A stretch of 64,000 nucleotides of DNA from Armatimonadota bacterium (GCA_025059775.1 JANXCW010000004.1:62001-126000); one strand, 5' to 3'; numbered from the stretch's first letter, positions 44,370 to 54,728 are shown. Numbers and translations are program-made. Notes: generated from the letters alone by a model not told the origin.

Positions 44370-45233
44370 GTGCGGGGCGAGGGGATCAAGTGGGCGCTGC
44401 TTCTGCCCGCGGTAGGGTGGATTCTGACCTTCACCGTCTACCCTCTCCTCTTCTCCCTGCTTCTCTCGTTCCGGAATTGGAATCTCACATCCCCGCCCAC
44501 CTGGACGGGGTTCGCCAACTACGTGCGGGTTGTGCAGGACCCCCGCATGCACAACGCGCTCCGGGTGACGGGTCTCTTTGTGGGAGCGACGGTCAGTGCG
44601 GAGCTCCTGTTGGGGTTCGTGCTCGCCCTGCTCTTCCACCGGCCCATGTGGGGGATCCGTGCCCTGCGGGCGGTGGTGGTAGCGCCCCTGTTTACCTCTC
44701 CCATCGCCCTGGCCTTTCTGGGCATGATGCTCTTCCACGAAGAGGACGGGCCTATCGCGCACCTCGTCCGAGCCGTGGGCTTCGGGAAGGTCCACTGGCT
44801 CTCGGATCCCGCCACCGCCCTGGGATCCGTGGTGCTCCTGGATATCTGGCAGTGGACTCCCTTCGCCTTCCTGGTGTTCCTCGCCGGCCTCCAGGGGCTT
44901 CCTACGGAGCCCCTGGAGGCCGCCATCGTGGACGGTGCGGGGCGGTGGGCTCTTTTTCGGCACGTGCTGCTTCCCCTGTTGGCGCCCGTGATCGTCACCG
45001 CCCTACTGTTCAAGCTCATCTACTCCGTGAAGGTCTTCGACCTCGCGTTCGGACTCACGGGAGGCGGCCCCGGGATCTCCACGGAGGTTCTGGCTCTGTA
45101 CATCCACCGGCAGGGCCTGGAGTTCTTCAACCTGGGATATGCCTCTTCCCTATCGTACATCTTTCCCGTCCTGGTGTCCCTGACATGCATGGGTCTGGTG
45201 CTCCGAGTACGGCATCTGTACGAACGTCTCTAG
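44370..45233 (+). CDS. Sugar ABC transporter permease (MalF type), intact
   Basis: 287 residues, six membrane helices, start GTG 44370 after GGAGGGAGAG. The cytoplasmic EAA loop is intact: EAAIVDGAGRWALFRHVLLPLL, near residue 190. Forms the membrane pore with the next permease, which is frameshifted, and depends on the binding protein upstream, which is also broken; the transporter is therefore probably dead although this gene is whole. No ATPase for it lies nearby (CUT1 importers often share MsmK/UgpC elsewhere). Confidence 0.88.
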   Translation: MRGEGIKWALLLPAVGWILTFTVYPLLFSLLLSFRNWNLTSPPTWTGFANYVRVVQDPRMHNALRVTGLFVGATVSAELLLGFVLALLFHRPMWGIRALRAVVVAPLFTSPIALAFLGMMLFHEEDGPIAHLVRAVGFGKVHWLSDPATALGSVVLLDIWQWTPFAFLVFLAGLQGLPTEPLEAAIVDGAGRWALFRHVLLPLLAPVIVTALLFKLIYSVKVFDLAFGLTGGGPGISTEVLALYIHRQGLEFFNLGYASSLSYIFPVLVSLTCMGLVLRVRHLYERL

Positions 45234-45265
45234 CCGCTCGCTCCTCCCGAGGGCTCGCGCGCCGG

Positions 45266-46095
45266 ATGGAGCGGGTGGGGCTGGGAGTGCTGCTCTTGGC
45301 GGTCCTGGTTTGGGTGCTGTTTCCCCTCTACTGGGCTGGGATTACCTCCCTCAAGGAGCCCACGGAAACCTTTCGCCCCACCCTCCTTCCCTTCGTGCAG
45401 TTCATGCCCACCCTGGCCAACTGGCAGGACCAGCTCCAGCTGGCGGGGCGCGACATCCTCCGGGACCTCCAGAACAGCCTGCTCGTAGCCGCTGCGAGCG
45501 CTTCCCTGGCGCTCCTGCTCGGAACCATGGCAGGATACGCCCTGGCCCGCTTTCCGATCCACATCGGCCCCCTCCGCAACCACGACATCGCCACCTGGTT
45601 CCTCTCCCAGGTGATCCTCCCCCCCGCGGTGGTGGTCATTCCCTTCTTCCTGTTCATGCAACGGCGAGGCCTCCTGGACACGCCCACATCCCTCATCCTC
45701 GCGCACACCACCATGAACCTACCGCTTGCCACCTTGCTCATGCGCGATACCTTTCTGGGACTTCCCGTGGAGCTGGAGGAGGCCGCTATGGTGGACGGAG
45801 CCAGCCGTTGCGCGCCTTCGTGCACGTAGCACTCCCCCTCGCATCCCCTGCCCTGGTCTCCACCGGGATCCTGGCCTTCGCCTTCTCCTGGAACGAGTTC
45901 ATCTATGCCCTCACGCTCACGTTTGAACGGGCCACCACCATCCCCCTTCTGATCGCGGGGGCCAAGATGAGCCAGGGGATCCAGTTCTGGTTCGTGTCCG
46001 TCCGCGTGCTGTTGGCCCTCCTGCCTCCCGTGCTTCTGGCATTCGCCGTCCAGCGGTATGTGGTACAGGGCCTCACCCTGGGAGCGCTGCACTAG
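45266..46095 (+). pseudogene. Sugar ABC transporter permease (MalG type), frameshifted in the EAA loop
   Basis: ATG 45266. The first 180 or so residues (MERVGLGVLLLAVLVWVLFPLYWAGITSLK ... LPVELEEAAMVDGASR) are in one frame; a one-base loss near 45801-45808 then gives a stop. The other frame resumes with LRAFVHVALPLASPALVSTG and runs to the natural end at 46095. The break is exactly within the EAA loop that contacts the ATPase, so the product could not work. Confidence 0.8.
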
Positions 46096-46097
46096 CG

Positions 46098-47035
46098 ATG
46101 CCGCAGGCGCTGAGCGTGGGGATTATGGTGGCCGACGTGATGGTGCGGACCGTGGGTGCCTGGCCGGAGTTGGGACACCTTCGGCTGGTGGAATCCATCG
46201 AGCTGCGGAGCGGAGGCCTCGCCCATACCACGGCCATCACCCTGGCCAAACTGGGGGTCCCTACCGCCGCGGTGGGGCGCGTAGGAAAGGACGTCTTCGG
46301 GAGCTACCTCATCCAGGCGCTCCGGCAGCACGGGGTGGAGCCCCACGTGACGGAGGATCCCGTGACCGGCACCTCCGTCACCGTGGTGGCGGTGGCCCCC
46401 GGCGGGGAGCGATCTTTCCTCCACTTCCCGGGCGCCAATGCCCACCTTGGCCCGGAGGACGTCCCCGACCACCTCCTGGAGGGAGCAAGGATCCTACACC
46501 TGGGCGGGTACTTCCTGCTGCCCGGCATGGACGGTCTCCCCGCGGCCCGGTTGCTGGAGCGCGCACGGGCCCGGGGGTGCCGTACGAGCGTGGACGTAGC
46601 CTGGGACGCCCGGGGCCGCTGGATGGAGGACCTAGCTCCCTGCCTGGAGCATGTGGACACCCTGTTCGCCAACCAGGACGAAGTGGCGCAGCTGGTGGGG
46701 ATGCGGGATCCCCAACGGGCAGCGGCCGTCTTGCGGAAGCGGGGGGTGGGCGTGGTGGCGGTGAAGCTGGGCGAACGGGGAGCGTACGTGGACGCGGGGG
46801 AGTGGCAGGGATGGGTTCCCGCGTTCGAGGTCCCGTGGTGGACACCACGGGTGCGGGAGATGCCTTCTGTGGCGGATTCCTGGCCGCCTGGCTACAGGGC
46901 TGGAGCTGGGAGGAAGTCACCCGCTTTGCGAACGCAGTGGGGGCGCTCTGCGTGACCGCGGTGGGAGGCACGGCGGGCGTGCGGAGCTTCGAGGAGACCA
47001 TGGATTTCCTGCGTCGAGCGCGGGTTCGAAACTGA
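46098..47035 (+). pseudogene. PfkB-family sugar kinase, frameshifted before the catalytic motif
   Basis: ATG 46098 (MPQALSVGIMVADVMVRTVG). Typical ribokinase fold with GGLAHTTAITLAKLG, GRVGKDVFG and a D-WDARGRW region. A one-base deletion near 46832-46834 (CCC should be CCCC) shifts the frame right before the catalytic DTTGAGDAFCGGFLAAWLQG, which is complete in the next frame to the stop at 47035. As it stands the protein would miss the anion hole and catalytic Asp. Confidence 0.8.
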
Positions 47036-47055
47036 GGGGAAAGGGGGGGACGGCG

Positions 47056-47758
47056 ATGCCGTTACGGGATCTGCGCGGGCAAACGGTGCGGCGCTCGGGA
47101 GAGGAGCTCGTCCGCCACCTGCAGCATTTCGTCCTGGAGCCGAAGTTCTCCGTTGGGGTGTGGTACCTCTCCCCCTTCGCCAGCCGTTTCCATGACAAGT
47201 ACACGCCGGACCGGGATCTTCCGGCCCGCCTGGACCTAATCGCAAGCCTCAAGGGCCGTGGGGTGGTAGGCGTGGAGGCCCACTACCCCACGGAGCTCAA
47301 CGAGGACAACCTGGACCGGTGGAGGGCTTTTATTCGGGATACGGGGATTCGACTCGTAGCCCTGGCGCCGGGGATCTTCTACGACCGGGACTTCGAATTC
47401 GGAGCCCTCTCCTCGCACCTTCCCGAGGTCCGGCGCAAGGCCATCCAGCGCACCATCCGCACCTTGGAGCTCTGCCGGGAGCTTGCGGCGGACGTGGCCA
47501 TCCTCTGGCCGGGAATCGACGGCTACGAGAACCCCTTTGGCCAGAACTTCGCAGAACTGCGAGCGCGGTTCGCGGAAGGGCTGGCGGAGGCCATGGACGC
47601 GGTGCCCGGCGTCCGGGTGGCGTTTGAACCCAAGCCGTACGAGCCCCGCGGTCGTATTCTCTTCGGCACCACGGCGGAGGGGCTGCTCCTGGCCCACCGG
47701 GTGGAGGGAATGCTCTCCCACCCGGAGAACCGGCGGCTCCTCCAGGAGGGGCACGCCG
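47056..47758 (+). pseudogene. Sugar isomerase/epimerase (xylose-isomerase-like TIM barrel), 3' end deleted
   Basis: ATG 47056 (MPLRDLRGQTVRRSG) preceded by GAGGGGAAAGGGGGG. About 234 residues of a TIM-barrel sugar isomerase: [81 protein letters not shown]. There the similarity ends and kinase sequence begins, so roughly the last third, including metal-binding residues, is missing. The exact sugar (rhamnose-, xylose- or tagatose-type) is not clear. Confidence 0.72.
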
Positions 47759-48650
47759 GGGGTCCTGGAATCGCCGGAGGTCAGCGGGAGGATCGCGGAG
47801 GAAGCCGCCCGGGCCACAGGGCTTCGGACGGGAACGCCTGTGGTGGCGGGAGCGGGCGACCAGGCAGCCCAGGCGGTGGGGACGGGGATCGTACGGGCGG
47901 GGCTCGTCTCCGTTACCATCGGCACCTCCGGGGTGGTGTTCGCGCACCTGGACGAGTTGAGGGTGGATCCCCGTGGGAGGGTACACACCTTCTGCGCCGC
48001 GGTTCCGGGGAGATGGCATGTAATGGGGGTGATGCTGGCGGCCGGGGGGGGCGCTGCGCTGGTTGCGGGAGGCGCTCCGGGTAGAGGCCTGGGAGAAGAC
48101 CGATCCCTACGACCAGATGACCGCGGAGGCCGCTTCCACCCCTCCGGGGGCGGAGGGGCTCATCTTCCTTCCCTATCTCTCGGGCGAGCGCACCCCGCAC
48201 GCGGATCCCTTCGCCCGGGGAGCCTTCGTGGGGCTCACCCTCCGGCACCGCCGGGAACACCTGGTGCGGGCGGTGCTGGAGGGCGTGGCGCTCGGACTGC
48301 GGGATGCCTTCGAGATCCTGCGGGCCATGGGGGTGGCGACTCAGGAGGTCCGGATCTCCGTGGGGGGTGCCCGAAGCCCGCTCTGGCGCCAGATCCTCGC
48401 GGACGTACTCGGGACGGAGGTCGCCACCGTGACCACCACAGAGGGCACCGCATACGGAGCCGCTCTGTTAGCGGGCGTGAGGGTGGGCGCCTTTGTCTCC
48501 GTGGAGGCCGCGTGTGAGCGTACCGTGCACGTGGTGGATCGGACCTCTCCGGGCGAAGCCGGAGGACGCTACGAGGAACTGTACCGGGTGTACGTCGAAC
48601 TCTACCCTGTGCTCCGGCGGGGGATGCACGTCCTGGGGCGGTTGCGCTGA
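47759..48650 (+). pseudogene. FGGY-family (xylulokinase-like) sugar kinase remnant, 5' end deleted and frameshifted
   Basis: C-terminal about 60 percent of an FGGY kinase: [46 protein letters not shown] in one frame; then after the G8 run at 48044-48051 (G7 would keep the frame, giving [12 protein letters not shown]) [39 protein letters not shown] and [17 protein letters not shown] to the stop at 48650. The N-terminal ATP/substrate half (about 220 residues) is missing, lost with the isomerase end. Clearly non-functional. Confidence 0.78.
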
Positions 48651-49380
48651 TGGGGGAGCGCGAAACGCTTGTAGTGGAACGTCAACGGCCGGCCCACGGC
48701 CGGCCGATCGTCCCTTCGATCCGATTCCGGGAGCTCAACATTCTCCTGGCGCTCGGAGTCCTCGTCGCCTTCTTCTCCTGACGCAACCCCACCTTCCTCT
48801 CCGCTTCCAACCTCAACATCATCCTCCGGGACATGTCCCGCTATACCCTGCTGGGGGTAGGGGAGACGTTGGTGATCATCACGGGCGGAATCGACCTCTC
48901 CGTGGGATCCGGGGAATCCCCATGCCCTTCGTGGTCCTGCTGCTGGTGGCGGGATTGTGCGGGATGATCCTGCACGCCACGGTGCTGGGCCGGCACCTGT
49001 ACGCGGTGGGAGGGAACCTCCAGGCAGCCCGGGCCGCGGGCATCCACGTGGATGGGGTCCGCATCTTCGCGTACGGAGCCTGTGGGTTCATCGCGGGGCT
49101 TACGGGGATCGTGGTGGCCGCCCGACTGGGGCAGGGCAATCCCAACGTGGGCAGCGCATACGAACTGTGGGCCATCGCTGCCACCGTCATCGGTGGCACG
49201 AGCCTGTTGGGCGGGGAAGGAACGATCCTAGGGGCACTCCTGGGGGGCGCGCTCATGGCCGTGGTGGTGAACGGGATGATCCTCGTGGATGTCTCCTCGT
49301 ACCACCAGGACATCGTGTTGGGCTTCATTCTGCTCACCGCCGTCACCGTGGACATCCTCCGGCGGCGGAAAACCCCATGA
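48650..49380 (+). pseudogene. RbsC-type sugar permease, nonsense codon and internal deletion
   Basis: ATG 48650 shares a base with the kinase stop. Reads [15 protein letters not shown], then TGA (48779-48781) where a sense codon is expected, then [43 protein letters not shown] to about 48911. There about 115 residues are missing and, in another frame, [17 protein letters not shown] ... [15 protein letters not shown] continues to the normal end. So one stop mutation, one deletion and one frame change. The nearest intact relative is the permease at 51126. Confidence 0.8.
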
Positions 49381-49394
49381 AGGGAGGGATGCAC

Positions 49395-50381
49395 ATGAGA
49401 GGGACGATCCTTCTGGTGGCCGCGGTGCTGGCCGCCGTGGCGCTTGTGGGTCAGGGCGCAGAACCCGCGCCCCAGATCCGCGTGGTGGTGATCAGCAAGT
49501 CCGTACATCCTTACTGGGCCAACGTAGAGCGGGGCGTAAAGGCCGCGGCCCAGAAGCTGGGTGTCCAGGCTGTCTTCTTCGTGCCGCAGAAGGAGGACGT
49601 AGCTGCCCAGATCAGCACCATGGAGACCTACATTGCCCAGAAGGTCTCCGGCATCGCCGTCGCTCCCTCGGATCCTAAAGCGCTTGGGCCCACCATCAAG
49701 AAGGGGCGGGACGCGGGAATCCCGGTGATCACGCTGGACACGGACGCACCTGAGAGCGTGCGGATCGCGTACATCGGAACGGACAACCTGGCCGCGGGTC
49801 GCATTGCGGGCCGCGAGATGCGTCGGCTATTGCCGCGAGGAGGGAAGGTGGCCATCGGAACGGGGAGCCTCACAGCCCTGAACTCCCTGCAGCGCATCGA
49901 GGGATTCAAGCAGGCCATCCAAGGAAGCCTCATCCGCATCGTGGCCACCAACAACGACCGGGAGGACGCGGCTACCGCGGTGAGCCTCGCAGCCGCCACC
50001 CTCCGGGCCCATCCAGATCTGGCCGGTGCGTACGGGGTGTATGCCTACAACGGTCCCGCCTGGGCTCGCGCGGCCAAGGAGGCGAAGGTGGCGGGGAAGC
50101 TCCGGATCGTGGCCTTCGACGCCACGGACGAGCACATCGCCCTGCTCCGGGAGGGTGTCATCCACGTGCTCGTGGCCCAGCGGGAGTACTTTCAGGGCTA
50201 CAGGAGTGTGGAGCTCTTGACCCTCATGGCCCGGGAGGGGGTGGAGCAGGCCCTGCGGCTCTCTAGGGTGCCTCCCAGCCGCATCGTGGACACGGGCGTG
50301 GACGTGGTGACCCGGGCCACCCTTGCCGCGTACGCAAGGAAGCTGGACGAGCTGGGGATCCCGCGCACATGGAGGCCATGA
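49395..50381 (+). CDS. Sugar-binding protein of a CUT2/ribose-type ABC transporter
   Basis: 328 residues from ATG 49395 (after AAGGGAGGG; ATG 49389 is an alternative). Signal peptide ([23 protein letters not shown]), then the periplasmic-binding fold: [71 protein letters not shown]. Binds a monosaccharide (identity unknown). Intact. Its 3' end overlaps the ATPase gene by 13 bases, so they form one operon with the permease after them. Confidence 0.88.
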   Translation: MRGTILLVAAVLAAVALVGQGAEPAPQIRVVVISKSVHPYWANVERGVKAAAQKLGVQAVFFVPQKEDVAAQISTMETYIAQKVSGIAVAPSDPKALGPTIKKGRDAGIPVITLDTDAPESVRIAYIGTDNLAAGRIAGREMRRLLPRGGKVAIGTGSLTALNSLQRIEGFKQAIQGSLIRIVATNNDREDAATAVSLAAATLRAHPDLAGAYGVYAYNGPAWARAAKEAKVAGKLRIVAFDATDEHIALLREGVIHVLVAQREYFQGYRSVELLTLMAREGVEQALRLSRVPPSRIVDTGVDVVTRATLAAYARKLDELGIPRTWRP

Positions 50382-51124
50382 GGGTACCGCTCCTCCGGGC
50401 GCGAGGGATCAGCAAGCGGTTCGGGGCCGTCCAAGCCCTGCGGGATGTGGATGTGGATCTGTACGCGGGGGAGGTTCTGGGGCTGGTGGGCGACAACGGG
50501 GCAGGAAAATCCACCCTCATCAAGATCCTCTCGGGGGTCTATCCACCGGATGCGGGCAGCATCGATCTGGAGGGGCGACCCGTACGGTTCAGCAGCCCCC
50601 GGGAGGCCCGGGCCGCGGGCATCGAGACCATCTACCAGGACCTCGCCCTCGCGGAGAACCTGGACGTGGCGGGGAACATCTTTCTGGGCCGGGAGCCGGG
50701 ATACGGATGGGGAGTGCTTCGAATTCTCGCCCGCCGTCAGATGGAGACGGCTTCCGCACAGGTCCTCCAGCGGCTGGAGATCTCTCTTCCCTCCGTGCGG
50801 ACCCTGGTGCGGCACCTGTCCGGTGGGCAGCGTCAGGCGGTGGCCATCAGCCGCGCAGTATACTGGGAGGCCCGCATCGTGATCATGGACGAACCCACCG
50901 CAGCCCTGGGGGTGCGGGAGCGTGCCCGGGTGCTGGAGCTGGTCCGTCGTCTGCGGGAACAGGGCAAAAGCGTGCTCCTCATCAGCCACAGCATGCCCGA
51001 TATCTTCGCGGTGTGCGATCGGATCGTGGTCCTGCGCCGGGGGCTGCGGGTGGGAGAGCGGCGTACCGCACAGACCACGGAGGAGGAGATCGTACGGATG
51101 ATGATGGGGGTGGAGGCGGCTTAG
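50369..51124 (+). CDS. CUT2-type sugar ABC transporter ATPase (single-domain), intact
   Basis: 251 residues, one nucleotide-binding domain instead of the two fused in RbsA, as in FrcA/XylG-short types. Walker [11 protein letters not shown]-loop [12 protein letters not shown], signature [14 protein letters not shown], Walker [13 protein letters not shown] and the switch His in LISHSMP. Start ATG 50369 (MEAMRVPLL); a second ATG 3 codons on is possible. Neighbours: its binding protein (overlap) and permease (1-base gap). Confidence 0.92.
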   Translation: MEAMRVPLLRARGISKRFGAVQALRDVDVDLYAGEVLGLVGDNGAGKSTLIKILSGVYPPDAGSIDLEGRPVRFSSPREARAAGIETIYQDLALAENLDVAGNIFLGREPGYGWGVLRILARRQMETASAQVLQRLEISLPSVRTLVRHLSGGQRQAVAISRAVYWEARIVIMDEPTAALGVRERARVLELVRRLREQGKSVLLISHSMPDIFAVCDRIVVLRRGLRVGERRTAQTTEEEIVRMMMGVEAA

Positions 51125-51125
51125 G

Positions 51126-52124
51126 GTGGCACAGAAGACGGGTGGGGTGGCGGCCTCCCCGGCCCGGGGACCGCAACGGATGGAGATCTCGTACGAGCTC
51201 GCCATGCTGGCGGCCCTGGGCTTCCTCATGGCCCTGGTAGGAACCCTCGCCCCCCGCTTCCTGCAGCCGGACAACCTCTTCCAGATCGCCCGCAACTTCG
51301 CCTTCATCGCGGCGGCAGGTGTGGGCGAGGCCCTGGTGATCCTGAGCGGCGGGGGTGGGATCGACCTCTCCGTGGGGTCCGTGATGAGCCTGGGGGGCGT
51401 GGTCACCACAAAGCTGTTGAGCCTGGGGTACGGACTTCTGCCCGCCATAGGGACGGGGGTGTTGGCCGGAGTGCTGGCCGGTGCCGCAAACGGTCTCCTG
51501 GTGACCCGGGCCCGCATGACCCCCCTTATCCCCACCCTGGGCATGCTCTCCATCGCGGGGGGACTTGCCCTGGTCATCACCCGGGGCTTCCCCATCACCG
51601 ACCTCGGCCCCCAGGCGGACCTGTTCGTGTCCCTGGGCGCGGGATTCGTGGGCCCGGTTCCCGCACCGGTGATCTATATGGTGGTCGTGGTCCTCCTGGG
51701 TTGGCTTCTGACCACCCGCACGCCCTACGGCTACAACCTGTACGCGGTGGGCGGGAACGCGGAGGCGGCCCGCCTGGCGGGGATTCCCGTGGGCCGGGTG
51801 CGGTTCTTTGCGTACGTGACCAGCGGGGGCCTCGCGGCCCTCACCGGGATTCTTCTCGCGGCCCGGCTCTCCGTGGGGGACGCTACTCTGGGACAGGGAA
51901 TGGAGCTCAGCGTCATCGCCGCGGTGGTGATCGGAGGAGTGAGCTTACAGGGCGGACGTGGCTCTATCCTGGGCCTGTTTATCGGAGCCGCCCTTATCGA
52001 AGTACTGCAGAACGCCATGGTCATTGTGGGAGTCCCCGCCTTCTGGCAGCAGGTGGTGATCGGGATCACCATCATCGCGGCCGTGCTGGTGGACCGGCTG
52101 CGGGTGCGTCTGATGTCTGTGTGA
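51126..52124 (+). CDS. CUT2/ribose-type sugar ABC transporter permease, intact
   Basis: 332 residues from GTG 51126, 8-10 membrane helices. RbsC-family landmarks are complete: [70 protein letters not shown] and VIGGVSLQGGRGSILG. It forms a whole transporter with the ATPase before it and either of the binding proteins at 49395 and 52190. It shows what the broken copy at 48650 has lost. Confidence 0.92.
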   Translation: MAQKTGGVAASPARGPQRMEISYELAMLAALGFLMALVGTLAPRFLQPDNLFQIARNFAFIAAAGVGEALVILSGGGGIDLSVGSVMSLGGVVTTKLLSLGYGLLPAIGTGVLAGVLAGAANGLLVTRARMTPLIPTLGMLSIAGGLALVITRGFPITDLGPQADLFVSLGAGFVGPVPAPVIYMVVVVLLGWLLTTRTPYGYNLYAVGGNAEAARLAGIPVGRVRFFAYVTSGGLAALTGILLAARLSVGDATLGQGMELSVIAAVVIGGVSLQGGRGSILGLFIGAALIEVLQNAMVIVGVPAFWQQVVIGITIIAAVLVDRLRVRLMSV

Positions 52125-52189
52125 AAGGGGGTGATGGACGGAGAGCACCTCTCATGAAAGAACTCCATTCCACACCGGAGGTGAGAACC

Positions 52190-53143
52190 ATGTACCGGAT
52201 CAGACTGGCCCTAGGCCTTGTACTGGATTTGGCGCTGGCGTCTGCTGCTCTCGGAGGGCAGGCGCGTCGGTTGACCTTCGCCTTGGTCCCCAAGGCCATC
52301 AACAACCCCTTCTTCAATCAGGCACGAGATGGATGCATGGTAGCCGCCAGACGTCTGGGGGTGGTGTGCGAGTACACGGGACCGGAGCGCACGGAGATCG
52401 CACCTCAGATTCAGGTCCTGGAGGGACTGGTGAGCCGGAAGGTGGACGGCATGTCCATCTCGCCCGTGGATGCGAAGAGCGTGGTGCCCGTGATCCGGAA
52501 GGCCATGGCAGGCGGCATTCCCGTCATCACCTTTGACTCCGATGCGGCTCCGGAGAGCGGAAGGCTGGCTTTCGTGGGGACGGACAACGAAGCCGCGGGC
52601 CGCGAGCTGGGGAAGCTGTTCCTGCGGTTTGCGCCCCAGGGGGCCGTGTACGGGATCATCACGGGCGGACTGGGTGCCCAGAACCTCAACGCGCGGATCA
52701 AGGGGTTTAAGAGCGTGGTGCGGGGGGCACAGTACCGGGAGGTCCGGGGATCCCCATTCCCCAGCAACGACGACATCAACCGGGCGGTGCAGCTGGTGGA
52801 ACAGATGATCACGGCAAACCCGGACCTCACCGCCATCGTCATGGTGGGCGGATGGCCCCTCTTTGCACCGGAGGCCTATAAGAACGCGGTCAAGAAGAAG
52901 GAGGCGGACATCAAGGCGGGGAAGTTCGTGATCGTGTCCTTCGATACCCTGGAGCCGGAGCTGCGGCTCCTCAAGGAGGGGTACGTGCACGGGCTGGTGG
53001 GTCAGCGTCCCTACCAGATGGGTGTGCGGAGCATGGAGCTCCTCTACGACATCGTGGTCCGCAGGCAAAAGCCCATCCGGAGCTTTTACAACACCGGTGT
53101 GGACCTGGTGACCAAGGAGAACGTGGACAGGTTCCTGAGGTGA
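52190..53143 (+). CDS. Second sugar-binding protein of the CUT2 type
   Basis: 317 residues from ATG 52190 behind CGGAGGTGAG. Signal peptide ([24 protein letters not shown]), then binding fold: [70 protein letters not shown]. Intact. Belonged to a second transporter whose ATPase right after it is broken. It differs enough from the binding protein at 49395 that the two probably bound different sugars. Confidence 0.88.
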   Translation: MYRIRLALGLVLDLALASAALGGQARRLTFALVPKAINNPFFNQARDGCMVAARRLGVVCEYTGPERTEIAPQIQVLEGLVSRKVDGMSISPVDAKSVVPVIRKAMAGGIPVITFDSDAAPESGRLAFVGTDNEAAGRELGKLFLRFAPQGAVYGIITGGLGAQNLNARIKGFKSVVRGAQYREVRGSPFPSNDDINRAVQLVEQMITANPDLTAIVMVGGWPLFAPEAYKNAVKKKEADIKAGKFVIVSFDTLEPELRLLKEGYVHGLVGQRPYQMGVRSMELLYDIVVRRQKPIRSFYNTGVDLVTKENVDRFLR

Positions 53144-53190
53144 GCGCGGGGGGCCCCTGGCCCCCCTTTCCCTCCGCGCGGGAGGGCCGG

Positions 53191-53643
53191 ATGCCGCTCG
53201 TGGAGATGCGGGGAATCCGCAAGCGCTTCGGAGGTGTGGAGGCGCTGCGCGGGGTGAATCTCGTGCTGTACCCGGGAGAGATCCTGGGGCTGGTGGGGGA
53301 CAACGCGGCCGGAAAATCCACCCTCATGAAGGTCCTCTCCGGTGCTTACCAGCCGGACGAGGGGGAGATCCTGTTCGAGGGGCGTCGGGTGCGCTTCAGC
53401 ACGCCCGCGGATGCCCGGGCCCTGGGGATCGAGATGGTCTACCAGGACCTCGCCCTGTGCGAGAACCTGGACGTGGCGGGGAACATCTGGCTGGGACGGT
53501 AGCCCCGTCGGGGGCTGTTCGTGGACCGTTCCCGCATGGACCAAGCGGCACAGCGCGTCTTGGAGCGACTGGTCATCGAAGAGCTCCTGGAGCTCTTCAT
53601 CGCGGGAGACCGGGCCACCGCAGCCCGTGAACAGGGCCTTTAG
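53191..53643 (+). pseudogene. CUT2-type sugar ABC ATPase remnant (nonsense codon and deletion)
   Basis: ATG 53191 behind GGAGGG. Walker [11 protein letters not shown] and Q-loop [21 protein letters not shown] are good, then TAG at 53500-53502 where the family has Glu (GAG to TAG). Past the stop the same frame goes on (PRRGLFVDRSRMDQAAQRVLERL), then the ATPase is lost at about 53580 and about 20 unrelated codons (ELLELFIAGDRATAAREQ) run to the TAG at 53641-53643. Signature, Walker B and switch are missing, so it is dead. Confidence 0.82.
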
Positions 53644-54728
53644 CGCTCACCCACGGTAAGGACGGTGCGGATCACCTCCCCCCGGCGCATCCACTCGAAG
53701 CTCTCGTTCACGGATTCCAGCCCCGCCTTCCGGCTCACCATCTCGTCCAGCTTCAGCCGTCCCTGCCGGTACAGCTCCAGGTACCGCGGGATGTCCACGG
53801 GGAACCGGTTGGATCCCATGATGCATCCCTGGATGGCGCGCTCCCACAGGATCTGGCGGGGATTCAGCACAAGCCGCTCTCCGGGAGGGACCAACCCGAT
53901 CACGGTGGCGGTTCCCAGAGGCGCCAGGCAGTCCACGCACTGCCGGTACACCTTCGCGGATCCCGCCACCGCGAAGGAGTAATCCACCCCCTCCCCCGTC
54001 AGCTGCAGGATGGCCTCCACGGGGTCCACCTCCGAAGCGTTCACCACGTCCGTGGCCCCGAACCGCTTCGCCATCTCCAACTTCTGCGGCAGGATGTCCA
54101 CCGCGATGATCCGACGGGCTCCGGCCAAGTACGCCCCCTGAAGCACCGCGATCCCCACACCTCCCAGGCCGAAGACCGCCACCGTGCTGCCCGGCTGTAC
54201 TTTGGCTCTGTTGAACACCGCCCCCACCCCGGTCAGCACCCCGCAGCTTAAGAGCGCCGCCACCTCGAAGGGCACGTCCTCCGGAATCGCCACCGCCGCG
54301 TTCTCATGCACCAGCATCTGCTCCGCGAAGGCCCCGATGCCGGCGAACTGGCCCATGGGCTTCCCGTTCCACCGCAGGCGCGGAGGATCCTCCGGACCCC
54401 GCCTCGTGAGGGGGCTCTGGCACAGGTTCATGTGTCCCGTGAGGCATTTCTCACATTGCCCGCAGAAGGGGGTCACGCACACCACCACGTGGTCCCCGGG
54501 CTTCACCCGGGTCACGAGGCTCCCCACCTTCTCCACCACCCCCGCGGCCTCGTGCCCCAGCACCACGGGAACGGGCCAGGGGGCATCTCCCTCCGCGATG
54601 TGAAGGTCGCTGTGGCACACCCCCGCGGCCATGGTGCGCACCAGGATCTCCCGGGGACCGGGCTCGTCTACCTCTACCTCCTGGATCACCAAGGGCTTTT
54701 TGTACTCCTGCAGGACCGCCGCCTTCAT
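53640..54728 (-). CDS. Zinc-dependent alcohol dehydrogenase
   Basis: 362-residue medium-chain dehydrogenase from ATG 54728 (MKAAVLQEYKKPLVIQEV). Catalytic zinc ligands in GVCHSDLH and the GHEAAGVVEKVG motif; structural zinc cysteines in CGQCEKCLTGHMNLC; NAD-binding VFGLGGVGIAVLQG near residue 190. The order of motifs fits the class III/NDMA-type long-loop group. The substrate is open (alcohols or formaldehyde adducts). It follows the peptide-type binding protein by 18 bases, so it shares its promoter. Confidence 0.88.
   Translation of the reverse strand: MKAAVLQEYKKPLVIQEVEVDEPGPREILVRTMAAGVCHSDLHIAEGDAPWPVPVVLGHEAAGVVEKVGSLVTRVKPGDHVVVCVTPFCGQCEKCLTGHMNLCQSPLTRRGPEDPPRLRWNGKPMGQFAGIGAFAEQMLVHENAAVAIPEDVPFEVAALLSCGVLTGVGAVFNRAKVQPGSTVAVFGLGGVGIAVLQGAYLAGARRIIAVDILPQKLEMAKRFGATDVVNASEVDPVEAILQLTGEGVDYSFAVAGSAKVYRQCVDCLAPLGTATVIGLVPPGERLVLNPRQILWERAIQGCIMGSNRFPVDIPRYLELYRQGRLKLDEMVSRKAGLESVNESFEWMRRGEVIRTVLTVGER

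Noticed and set aside
48660-48672. Second LacI operator (GAAACGCTTG) at the start of the broken permease
   Set aside because: Only a half match, inside coding sequence, without symmetry.
48779-48781. In-frame TGA in the RbsC-type permease read as selenocysteine, since selABC are present
   Set aside because: The site is in a membrane helix/loop with no redox role, no clear hairpin follows, and the same gene has a further deletion and frame change.
41611-53643. All frameshifts explained by sequencing errors in homopolymers
   Set aside because: The lesions cluster in one locus, include nonsense codons and large deletions, and similar G/C runs in about 50 other genes are intact. Read-level proof is still lacking.
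53581-53643. Short tail ELLELFIAGDRATAAREQ as the end of a separate gene
   Set aside because: About 20 codons joined to the broken ATPase, with no start of its own; probably a scrap left by the deletion.
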